Assembly (NCBI GenBank): GCA_000611775.1
Contig: KK106981.1
Coordinates: forward strand, 7,400,312 to 7,464,311
Source of the DNA: Umbilicaria muhlenbergii
Taxonomy: Eukaryota; Ascomycota; Lecanoromycetes; Umbilicariales; Umbilicariaceae
Direction of reading: 5' to 3'
DNA: 64,000 bases
Positions 1 through 8,311 of this stretch are shown here, piece by piece (positions within the stretch are counted from its first letter, which is position 1; every line of letters begins with the position of its first letter). Below the pieces are notes generated by a model. That model had not been told where the DNA came from. It ran no database searches and saw only the letters and a program-made list of their open reading frames with translations. The position numbers were made by a program, and so were the translations under genes.

Positions 1-1
1 T

Positions 2-547
2 GTTGTGGGGTTGAAGAGTCAGTATAAGGGTAAGTCACTGATAGAGGCAATTCATCGTCTGATGTTGTCTGGAGAGGAAGTAAAGGACTACCCAAGCCTT
101 CAAAGGGGCCGCGAGACGTGGAAGGCACGAGGATTTCCACGCCCTGAGGAGGTACGTAAGCCTCTGAAGGTCCAGGAGCGCTCAGCGCAGCCAGCCAGCC
201 CACGGTCCGACCACGGCCAAGTGTCTACCTTCGAGCCGGAGCCCAGCCTAGAGCCAGAGCCCAGTCCAGAGCCAGAGCCTAGTTCAGAGCCAGATTCCGG
301 CCCCAGCCAAGAGCCTCTTCTCGAGCCAGAGCCTATTCTCAAGCTGAAGCCCAGTCCCACCAAAGAGCCCATTGCGAAGGCGCGCGTGGCAAGCGAGGGG
401 CAGAAAGCAGCCCTTCTCAAAGGAAATGAGACCAAGACAATGCAGCGGCGTGAGGCCTCCGTCCTAGCCCATCTGTACCGCCAAGCAGACCCCGTCCGTG
501 GAGAGCCCATGGAAGTCACCAATAGATGTGAACAATCCTGCGTCTGA
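2..547 (+). other. Open reading frame with Glu-Pro repeats, cut by the window edge
   Basis: This frame is open from the left edge to a TGA at 545-547. The translation has an ordinary-looking N-terminal part, then a low-complexity stretch of repeated Glu-Pro units (roughly 228-350, short imperfect DNA repeats), then a basic tail. I do not recognise a family. No ATG begins the frame inside the window, so the 5' part would lie further left. It sits beside a block of transposons and overlaps the next ORF, so it may be the degraded 3' part of a repeat-associated gene rather than a working one. Confidence 0.25.
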
Positions 548-791
548 CAAGGTTGATCGAGCGCCGAGATTTGAGATCGAAACCGGCCTATACTTGATAC
601 CGTCGAATAACTGCCCCATTTGCTCAGCTGGTCTTGAAAAGAAGAAATTTCGACCCTATCATCCCCTTGTTCATCTTCGATTCGAACTCTATGGGGACTT
701 CTATGAGAAACATAGGTCAATGAAGACTAACGGCAAATTTCCCCTGAGTACCCCCCTTTTTTTTTTCTTTCCGGGGAGTACCCCTTTTTGA
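498..791 (+). pseudogene. C2H2-finger ORF whose 3' end is disrupted by a TIR element
   Basis: This short frame encodes a C-x2-C-x12-H-x3-H zinc-finger pattern (NNCPIC ... RPYHPLVH, about 615-680). The frame starts at GTG, so the true start is unknown; it could be a downstream exon of the gene at the left edge. The reading enters the inverted-repeat element at 731 and ends in its poly-T region. The element is flanked by two copies of GAAGACTAA (722-730 and 3680-3688). If the element and one copy are taken out, the same frame reads on for only three codons after the duplication and stops (Lys-Pro-stop). This suggests the element landed at the very end of a coding region. The function is unknown. 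Confidence 0.35.
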
Positions 792-1699
792 CTGTATATC
801 GCGGGAGTACCCCCCCCTAAAAATTACACGCCTGTGCGGTCTAACGGCCAAAAATTGGCCCGCCCATAGACTGCATCAGCTGTAGTATTCCTTTGTATTT
901 CATTAGGCTAGAAGAACGGTTCTTGCAGTGGCTTCTCTGATCTTCCTCTTTTCATTGACTTTAATTTGAAAGTCGCATTCCTCTTCATCCTTCTTTCTAC
1001 AAATTAATACCCATGGCTTACGCTTTATGGACTTATAGGACTCCTGTCGACTAACAACCCATCAATTCACAGCCATTCGGGCTTCAGCCATGGAGGGAAA
1101 TGTGGTTCCCACAGCAATTGAGACATTTGGGGTTGCAAGAGACATTGTGACTGTCAACTGAGGTTGTTCTGGAAGCTTGGTTTACGGTAGGAAGGTGTGG
1201 GTTTAGTGAAAATGAAAGGGTTGAGGGAAATGGGAGTTTATCGAGTGCAGGCTTCATGGACTAGCGGCAGCGACTGCGGGGTCTAATTCAGGGGGGGGTA
1301 CGGATCCGTGCACCAAAAGTCATGACCAGACGCTAAAAACGCCACCTGCATGCCCCCCCTGCCTTAGACTTTATTCCTAATCGGGTAATACTTCATAAAT
1401 AGAAAGAGTTTTATGTTTCAGATAGGTGAGTCAATTCAGCAGCTTTCTAAGCATACTAACATGCGTATAGGAACTGTACACCTTGACAGCAGCCTCCTCG
1501 CTGTTGCTACTACTCTCGCTGCTGCTGCCGCCGCCCTCACTGCCGCCGCCCTCACTGCCGCCGCCGGCCCCCCCCCACCTATAAAAACTGGCTCGTCGCT
1601 GCTGCTGGTGTCCACCAGCCTCAACCCCCCACCCCTGGCAGCCCAAGCCAACGAAGTGCTGCCAGAATTGGAGCACCCCCTTACTGCCAGCTAGGCCTC

Positions 1700-2035
1700 A
1701 CTGGCGCCGTTCCACGCCCCACACGGCCTCGGCCCTCACGTCCTTGAGCCACACGTCCTCGTCCTCAGCCTCTTGTCGGATGTACCTCGCTGTCAGAGGA
1801 GGCGGAGACAGGGCTTGCAGAGGAGCTTCTGGCAGTGGATGCTGACCCAGGGCTAGGCAGCTCAGGCCCTGCTGGCGCTGTTCCACACCCCACAACACCT
1901 CGCCCTCCACGTCCTTGAGCCACACGTCCTCATCCTCACCCTCACCCTCTAGCTGGACGTTCCTCGCTGGCAGAGAAGGCAGAGATAGAGCTTGTTGAGG
2001 AGCTTCTGGCAGGGGATGCTCACCCAGGGGTAGGG
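1700..2035. repeat. Imperfect tandem duplication inside the Tc1 element
   Basis: Two copies of about 165 bp follow each other (about 1700-1862 and 1871-2035). Both contain GAGCCACACGTCCTC and GGAGCTTCTGGCAG at matching places, offset by about 175 bp. The copies lie just downstream of the transposase reading frame on the minus strand and stay open in one frame, so they may be a duplicated C-terminal or 3' untranslated segment. Confidence 0.7.
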
Positions 2036-3378
2036 GGCTCAGAGTCTTGTCTGGCTTGTTCAGCAGGCCTTGGAGCTCATGGTCCCTTAAGGTGAGTGTC
2101 TCCATCTGTACGCCCTTCCTTATACTCATTGCCGCCGTCGAGCTCAAGAATCTTCTGGATATGGCGGGGAATCCGCTCAATCCAGCGCTGAATCCTCCAT
2201 TGCTCAAGGCCTTTGAGCCAGCAATGCCTCCACGCTTTCTGAGCAGCAAGACGGTTCCGGGGAGCCTCATTCTTAGTGGTATATCATTTCATCCACATCC
2301 AGCAGGGCTCAATGGCATTGAGGTCTGAAGAGTTGCCTGGCCATAGAAGACGGAGGATATTGGCATCAAGAAAGATTTGTTTCTGGTGTCTTGAGGCATG
2401 ACTCAGCGCCTTGTCTTCCTGGACTGTGGTTTCAGGACGGTCTTTCTTGCACTCAAGAGCAAAGGGTATAAGCTTCTTGACAAGGACTTCCCTCTGATAT
2501 CATCATCAGTCAATACCCCCCTTGCGTGCTTTCCATGTGACTGCTCCTTGCTTATCTGTATATCACCATTGTGGAGCATGACCTGAGGGTTTATCAGCCC
2601 TGTTCAAATTCATTCTCTGCATCTTTGTAGCAATCTCTCACTCTGTTTGAGCTGCTGCTTCATTCTCATTGTTCACTCTTTTCATATATTCTATTGCTTC
2701 CTTCCTTGACTGAGCAGTCTCCTTCTCTCATATATGATATGAGCCTTTTTTATCGTATGAAAAACAGCCTCAAAACATGAATTCAGATGCCCCTTTTCAC
2801 CTTCACCTTGTGCAAGTCTTCTCATACTGTTCTTCAGCTGTTCTTCATACCCTAATCACCCCCCGTCTGTGCCCTAATATAACGCTGGTTTCATCAGTCC
2901 AAATGACTCATTTCCAGTCTTCAAGAGTTCAATGTTGAACTGTTTGAGCGAAAAATAGACGGGCTTCTCACATGGCAGGTGTCAGGGCTGGCTTTCAGCT
3001 TGATTTTCACTTGTGCATCTTGTTTTTGTGGAGAATTTGAAGAATCAACATAGGGGAAAGCTTGAATTCAGCTTCAAGTTCAGTGATAAACATCTCCCTG
3101 CCATAATGATCCTTCTTAACCCTATTCAGGACTGCTTCTTCCTTGTCAGAAGTTATCATTTTGGGACGGTCAGAATGAGGAGCGTCTGCAACATATTCAG
3201 TCAATATTATCTTTGATTTCTCTGGATCATAGCCTCTCTCTTGAGCAGTCTTCTTCAGGTGATTTACAGAATGTATAGACAAGCTTGTCAAGTCTGCAAC
3301 AATCTTTGTAGGGGCTTCATACTCTGCTAGGGCAAGGGCTTGAACTCTGATCCCTGGATCATGTGATTTGACTATCAT
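2020..3378 (-). pseudogene. Tc1/mariner transposase, dead through in-frame TGA codons
   Basis: From ATG at 3378 the first 123 residues are open and contain the paired helix-turn-helix DNA-binding region typical of the family. Reading on in the same frame gives the DDE catalytic part: WTDETSVILG (about 2870-2900), QEDKALSH (about 2398-2421) and WPGNSSDLNAIEPCW (about 2300-2345). The frame is never shifted over about 450 codons. It is broken by 17 TGA codons before the last one at 2020-2022, three of them consecutive near 2504-2512. No TAA or TAG occurs. Several TGAs sit where the family has tryptophan (for example before GCFSYD, and in R-stop-KG) and others where arginine is usual. The protein cannot be made with the standard code. 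Confidence 0.85.
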
Positions 3379-3480
3379 ATTGCTGGATATTGAGTATTCT
3401 AACTGACTATGAAGTCTACTACTAAAGGAAGATATTCGAAGGCTCCCCTTTTCCTCACCGCCTTTTCAGGGTGAGAATCT

Positions 3481-3546
3481 ACCCCCTGCCCTACCCCTGC
3501 CCTACTCCCTGCCCTACTCCCTGCCCTACTCCCTGCCCTACCCCTG
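3481..3546. repeat. Short tandem repeat (CCTGCCCTACTC-like)
   Basis: About five copies of a 12-bp unit CTGCCCTACTCC and variants run in tandem just inside the right end of the Tc1 element. The stretch is simple-sequence DNA with no reading frame of interest. Confidence 0.8.
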
Positions 3547-4512
3547 TATGTGGCGCATGCACGAAAAGGCGCTAGTCATGACTTTTGGTGCACGGTTCCG
3601 TAACTCCCCCGATATACAGTCAAAAAGGGGTACTCCCGGGAAAGAAAGAAAAAAGGGGGTACTCAGGGGATATTTGCCGGAAGACTAAACCTTGAAGTTT
3701 ACTTATAGCTTTGCATCTTAATTTATTCTATAACTGTAGAATTTTAAGCTGAAAATTTTCATTGCTGTATAAGTAAATTAAGTCTTTCACTGTTGTGATT
3801 TCAGGAGGGGCTTCAGCTAGAGATCACCACTTACAGGGTTAGGGTTAGTACTCATAATCAGGGTTACGCAACAGCTCACTAGGAGAAGTATCTCAGTTAA
3901 TGACTACTGCGTACCCCCCTCTTCAGAAAACATGGCCGGAGAGTACCCCCTCACTGGTTTATGACTGCAAAGTACCCTTTACTATTATCTTTTGCCTCTG
4001 CTGAGTACCTCCTCCCCTCTCCTCATCTCCCTCAAGCCTCATTTCGGAGCTTCTAGAGGCTCAGTTTTTTCTTGATTTCAACATTATAAAAGTCTGGTTT
4101 CTTGCGCTTTTCCTGTCTCTTTCACGCCTTCTTTTGCGACTAGTTTTTAATATTTCAGGTGGGATTTCAAACATTTTAAACAATTAAGATCTTCAGTTAA
4201 AGGTCTACCTAAATGCTTAACAGCAACAGGGAGGCGGAGATCACAAAAAAAATAAAATATAATAAGAGATTGCAAGAAATTAATCAAGAAAGAAGTCTTG
4301 AAATTGAATTATTTTTCAAACCTGAAATATACGACTGAGCCTCAGGGTTAAGCACTGTAGCCCAGAGGCATGTGCTTTGAGTGGGGGAGGGGGCTACGCC
4401 TCAGTCTGAGACTTGAAGGAGGGGGTACGCTGCGGTCCTGCAGAGGTACTTCCCCCGTCATGCTTTCGAGGGGGGGGTGCGCGGCGGTCATTAGCCGGAT
4501 TTGCCTGGGGGA

Positions 4513-4728
4513 CAGGCGTACCATCAAAATAAGTAGTAGGACGCACGCGGGGAGGCCCCTCAATATCTCAACGGTGAATCAGGTTTTGAGCTGCGCAAAT
4601 GCTATTAGAGGCCACTCCACCTGCAGTCTAGGTTTACGTAATAAGGTGTCTTTCCATTATCAATTTGCTGCTGAGGATCCCTCAGATTTCTCAGTTTGAG
4701 ACTGCCACTTATTTTGATGGCACGCCTG
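4513..4728. repeat. 216-bp unit with ~28-bp terminal inverted repeats
   Basis: The sequence at 4513-4540 (CAGGCGTACCATCAAAATAA...) matches the reverse complement of 4701-4728 (CAGGCGTGCCATCAAAATAA...) with a few mismatches. The interior has no convincing coding region. The size and layout fit a small MITE-like element. I could not define a target duplication. Confidence 0.55.
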
Positions 4729-5060
4729 GGGGTCTCCCTCTATGTCCTCCATAATGAGTAAAAAATACCCCCATATAAGTCCTCCTTATGTCCGATTCTC
4801 TTATCAGTAGTACTGCCACCTCGACAGCGAGGCGCCTGGCCGTTCTAGATTCTGCTCACTTAGCACCCTCTATGCGCGCATTCCTCAGAAGGGTCACATG
4901 AAATTCTATAAGACCTGCGGAACCCCCTCTTCTCAATGGACACATCATGTCGCTACAATGTAAGTACTGAGAGTTCCGCAGGCCTACAACCTTCAGCCTT
5001 CAGCCTGGTTTGGAATTCTGTGGACGCAATCTTGAGTGCCCCGTTGTAAAAAGGAAAGAT

Positions 5061-5127
5061 CATTCTCAGCCAATCACCTGTGTACACCGCCAAGACTCAT
5101 TCTCATCCAATCGCCTACGTACATTCC
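5061..5127 (+). promoter_or_regulatory. Duplicated CCAAT-box segment upstream of TRM1
   Basis: An imperfect ~30-bp direct repeat reads CATTCTCAGCCAATCACCTG and then CATTCTCATCCAATCGCCTA (copies about 5061-5090 and 5098-5127). Each copy contains CCAAT, the site bound by the HAP/CBF complex in fungi. It lies 225-290 bp before the TRM1 start codon. Function is inferred from motif and position only. Confidence 0.4.
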
Positions 5128-5352
5128 CGTACATCGCTGGACCCTTTTTGCTATACTATATAGATCTGCTTTTACTCTCTTTATAGGTACGAACTCAACA
5201 CATTGACAGAGGTGACTTACCTTCCGGAGTGTCTGCTACAGATTCTCAGTCTGGCAGCTATAACTCCACTTTGGTCCTATCACAGATGGGCACCTAAGGT
5301 ATACCAGTCGCGTGGTTGCTTCATTCGGAGCTGCAGCATTCGGGCTCTCACC

Positions 5353-7680
5353 ATGGGATCTATGTTACCTCAGGGTGCTGCTACATCTAAGCAGGAGACT
5401 CCTTCCACAGTGCAGTACAATGGCAAGGACTACGACATCGTCAGAGAGGGACTGGCTGAAATTCTGAATCCGCTAAATAAAACTGCTCCAAAAGCTAATA
5501 AGGCAGGCAAAGAGAAAGAGAATAAACTACAAGCGGTGTTCTACAACCCTATTCAACAATTCAACAGAGATCTGAGCGTGCTGGCCATTAAAGCTTTCAG
5601 CGAGGAGTTGTCCGTCATACTGCGAGCAAGGCATGAGAGGACATTGCAAAAAACCGCACAACACGGAGGAAAGGGTAGGAAGCGAAAGAGGGAAGATGTC
5701 GATGAGACACGGAACTTGAAGGATGATTCCCACGTTCCAGAACCCCACGGACTGAACGGACAGCAGCAGGACCGGTTGGCACCAATTATATCGAGTGAAC
5801 CAGCAGAAGAAAAGTCCTCAAAATCCGCCCCTAATGGAGGGCAAGATACAGCTACATTCACCGCGGAGAGCAGCGTTGAGGCCTCTGCAGACTCTCCCAG
5901 GACCAATGAGGACCAACCGGAGGGATTTGAAGTGACAGTGCCAGCAGCCCCAAAGGTCGTGGGTAAGATTCCTAGGAAGGGAGGCATGCCAGCGCTCACT
6001 GAACCGCTCGACACCGGCTCAAGTCTGAAAGAAGTATCCTATAAGGAAAGCGTAAATGAAGACCATGCCTGGAAGCCTGCTTTCACCATCCTCGATGCTC
6101 TCTCAGCTACTGGCCTTCGTGCCCTGCGTTACGCCAAAGAGATTCCACTGACAACCTCGGTCACAGCAAATGACCTCTCCCCCTCCGCTACCGCCTCGAT
6201 CAAAGTGAACGTCCAACACAATGGCCTTTCAGACAAAATCAAACCAACCAGTGGCAACGCGCTAACGCACATGTATAGCATAGCCACAAGCTCGCATTCA
6301 GCGGGAGGCCATGCTGCGAAATACGATGTCATCGACCTAGACCCCTATGGCACAGCGGCTCCTTTCCTCGATGCATCTGTGCAAGCATTGAAGGATGGCG
6401 GGCTACTCTGTGTTACATGCACAGATGCAGGGGTGTTTGCTTCCGTAGGATATCCTGAGAAGACTTACTCCCAATACGGAGGACTTCCTTTCAAAGGCCC
6501 GCAATCTCATGAGGGAGGCTTACGCTTGATATTACACGCCATTGCTACATCGGCGGCACGATACGGTCTGGCTATTGAACCGCTGTTGTCCCTTTCAATT
6601 GATTTCTACGCCAGAGTATTCGTACGAGTCCGGAACTCACCCGCAGAAGTCAAGTTCCTGGCCGGCAAAACGATGGTTGTGTACAATTGTGACGAAGGAT
6701 GTGGCGCATGGACTACGCAGCTTCTTGCACACAATCGGCCAAAGGAAGACAAGAGTAACAGTTTGTTTTACAAACATCACTTGGCACAAGCACCCTCCAC
6801 GAGCGAGTTGTGCGAACATTGTGGCTTCAAGACCCATCTTGCCGGCCCTATGTGGGCTGGCCCTTTGCACAATCCGCACTTCATTGAGCGTATCCTCGAT
6901 AGTCTGCCCAGTCTTGACAACAAGACGTACGCAACGATCCCTCGGCTGGAAGGCATGCTTTCCCTTGCTCTCAACGAAACCCTCCTCGACCCGTCCAACC
7001 AGATCCCGCCCAGCACTCCCGGACCTGAAGATTCGCCAGCTACCATTCCACGCCTCGATATCGCGGTCCCCGACAATCACCCTTTCTTCATCATCCCCTC
7101 CGTTCTTGCCAAAGTCCTTCATTGCGTTTCTCCATCTGACGCCCAACTGCGTGGTGCATTGAAAAACTGCGGCTATCGTACCACACGCTCGCATACAAAA
7201 GCCGGGAGTATACGCACCGATGCCCCGTGGACTGTGATTTGGGAAATCATGCGTGAGTGGGTGCGGCAAAAAGCCCCGGTCAAAGAGTCAGCCGTCAAGA
7301 AAGGAAGAGCAGGATGGGTTATTATGCAGAAGTCCAGATCCAACGCCGCTGCACAGGCTCTGAAGGCGGACTTATCGTCGGTTCTTGAAAAGGGTGGCGA
7401 TCTTGAGATTTTGAGGACAGAAATAGAGGCGGCTCTTTATAGAGCAGGGAGAGTGGAGGAAGCGCCAGTGAGTGAAGGCGACAGGGAAGAGGAAACTGAA
7501 GAAAGGGGCCTCGATAAGTCAGAGGAGACAAGTAGTGCGTCAGACCCGGTTGGCAAGCTCAAGGTTATCTTTGACGGGAAATTGGGTAAAGAGCCGGAGG
7601 GTAAAAGGCTGCTCAGGTACCAAATCAATCCGCGAGCAAATTGGGGCCCGATGAACCGCGCCAAAGGGGGCCATGAGTAG
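5353..7680 (+). CDS. TRM1: tRNA (guanine26-N2)-dimethyltransferase
   Basis: The enzyme methylates G26 of cytosolic and mitochondrial tRNAs using S-adenosylmethionine. The gene is a single exon of 775 codons. I chose ATG 5353 because it is the first in-frame ATG, has a good context (CACCATGG), and leaves a short lead before the conserved region. Visible marks are FYNPIQQFNRDLSV near residue 65, the SAM-binding start ILDALSATGLRALRYA, the DLDPYGTAAPFLD motif, and the Cys pairs NCDEGCGAWTT and CEHCGF followed by GPMWAGPLHN, the zinc-binding part typical of Trm1. A disordered charged insert (residues ~100-210) and an acidic C-terminal extension make it longer than yeast Trm1. The 3' third shifts to G/A-rich codons. 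Confidence 0.95.
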   Translation: MGSMLPQGAATSKQETPSTVQYNGKDYDIVREGLAEILNPLNKTAPKANKAGKEKENKLQAVFYNPIQQFNRDLSVLAIKAFSEELSVILRARHERTLQKTAQHGGKGRKRKREDVDETRNLKDDSHVPEPHGLNGQQQDRLAPIISSEPAEEKSSKSAPNGGQDTATFTAESSVEASADSPRTNEDQPEGFEVTVPAAPKVVGKIPRKGGMPALTEPLDTGSSLKEVSYKESVNEDHAWKPAFTILDALSATGLRALRYAKEIPLTTSVTANDLSPSATASIKVNVQHNGLSDKIKPTSGNALTHMYSIATSSHSAGGHAAKYDVIDLDPYGTAAPFLDASVQALKDGGLLCVTCTDAGVFASVGYPEKTYSQYGGLPFKGPQSHEGGLRLILHAIATSAARYGLAIEPLLSLSIDFYARVFVRVRNSPAEVKFLAGKTMVVYNCDEGCGAWTTQLLAHNRPKEDKSNSLFYKHHLAQAPSTSELCEHCGFKTHLAGPMWAGPLHNPHFIERILDSLPSLDNKTYATIPRLEGMLSLALNETLLDPSNQIPPSTPGPEDSPATIPRLDIAVPDNHPFFIIPSVLAKVLHCVSPSDAQLRGALKNCGYRTTRSHTKAGSIRTDAPWTVIWEIMREWVRQKAPVKESAVKKGRAGWVIMQKSRSNAAAQALKADLSSVLEKGGDLEILRTEIEAALYRAGRVEEAPVSEGDREEETEERGLDKSEETSSASDPVGKLKVIFDGKLGKEPEGKRLLRYQINPRANWGPMNRAKGGHE

Positions 7681-8311
7681 AGCACAGATAGTCTGATGGA
7701 GCTCGCTTTACTTGGAATATGAACAGAAACAACTGTGGTCTGGATAATTGGGAGATTTCCCGAGGTTCTGTTCTCCTCTTGTGCGAAATCGGCCTGCTAT
7801 AGATTGTCCAGAAGATTTTTCAGGTCAATTTAAACGTTAGGTTTCAGGTGCATGCTAATTACTTTGTAGCGGCTCATGAATTTCGCAAGCCCTAACCGCA
7901 GCTATGTCCATCAAGACCGTACTATGTCGTTGACGAAATACTTCCTATGGTACAGTAGAAGGTCTGAGATATCTTCGTTTTCATTGTCGAGGGTTGTGTC
8001 CTGATACCATGCGCATGCTTTGTAGGCCTGCGAGGCGTAGAATGGTTAAGTTCTAGGCTGCTTTTAGTTAAACCCCCGCAGTTCACTCTAAAAACGGTGA
8101 TCCGGAGCGATACCGCTTGAAAGTCCAGAGCGATATACAAGCGCTCCACGTTCGTTTGCCGTAAGCTCCGTCATGACAAAAGCACTGCTGGCGCACATCA
8201 CAACAGCTCCTTGGAGAGAAATTCCCCTATGTTCAGCTTCAAAGCTTGCTGATATTTCAACGAGCCTTCTGGCCTCCAGGTAGCACGTTTATCGCCTTGG
8301 TTCAGGTCATT
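7681..8311 (+). other. Gene-free stretch: TRM1 3' flank and GCV2 upstream region
   Basis: I find no gene here. Two upstream ATGs precede the GCV2 start. One at 8229 opens a 7-codon frame that ends at 8252. One at 8173 opens a 36-codon frame that ends near 8284. If the GCV2 transcript begins upstream of 8173, both would be upstream ORFs. Transcript ends are not visible from sequence. Confidence 0.4.

Larger units (their letters stand above)
1301..3600 (-). mobile_element. Tc1/mariner element nested in the right terminal repeat of the outer element
   Basis: The ends are near-perfect 25-bp inverted repeats: CGGATCCGTGCACCAAAAGT at 1301-1320 continues to TCATGA, and the reverse complement at 3576-3600 differs at one base. 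The element is bounded by TA at 1299-1300 and 3601-3602, the expected Tc1/mariner target duplication. The left flank GGGGGGGGTA and the right flank TA(A)CTCCCCC together rebuild the outer element's terminal repeat, so this element inserted later. It carries a dead transposase gene on the minus strand (2020-3378), a tandem duplication at about 1700-2035 and a GCT/GCC-rich stretch near 1490-1570. Confidence 0.88.
731..3679. mobile_element. Non-autonomous TIR element (~650 bp without its insertion), 9-bp TSD
   Basis: The left terminal repeat (about 731-817) and the reverse complement of 3603-3679 share the order CGGCAAAT...CCCCTGAGTACCCCC...GGGAGTACCCCTTTTTGACTGTATATCG over about 80 bp. The flanks carry GAAGACTAA on both sides (722-730, 3680-3688), a 9-bp target duplication. 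That length fits Mutator-like elements better than Tc1 elements. Without the Tc1 insertion at 1301-3600 the element is about 650 bp and has no coding region of its own. The class assignment rests on TSD length only. Confidence 0.75.
3689..5352. other. Gene-free stretch: repeat-zone edge and TRM1 upstream region
   Basis: The first ~650 bp is AT-rich and has scattered GTACCCCC-like pieces resembling the outer element's terminal repeat, so older element debris is likely. A 216-bp inverted-repeat unit occupies 4513-4728. The part nearest TRM1 has a duplicated CCAAT-containing segment (5061-5127) and an A/T-rich TATA-like stretch near 5150-5162. The 109-codon frame at 4370-4699 looks like chance. 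Confidence 0.5.

Noticed and set aside
100-720. A 206-codon minus-strand frame opposite the Glu-Pro repeat ORF
   Set aside because: It is the mirror of the repeat on the other strand (Ser/Gly-rich) and shows no independent protein-like sequence.
1413-1694. Ala/Leu/Pro-rich 93-codon frame in the Tc1 element
   Set aside because: It comes from GCT/GCC trinucleotide repeats and has no protein-like complexity.
2020-3378. Nuclear recoding of TGA as tryptophan to explain the open transposase frame
   Set aside because: Neighbouring genes that end at TGA (for example COX16 at 44747-44749) do so at the expected family length, so TGA is a normal stop in this genome. Mutation is the simpler cause.
3834-3848. 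Interstitial telomere repeat (CAGGGTTAGGGTTAG)
   Set aside because: Only two TTAGGG-like units are present, easily chance.
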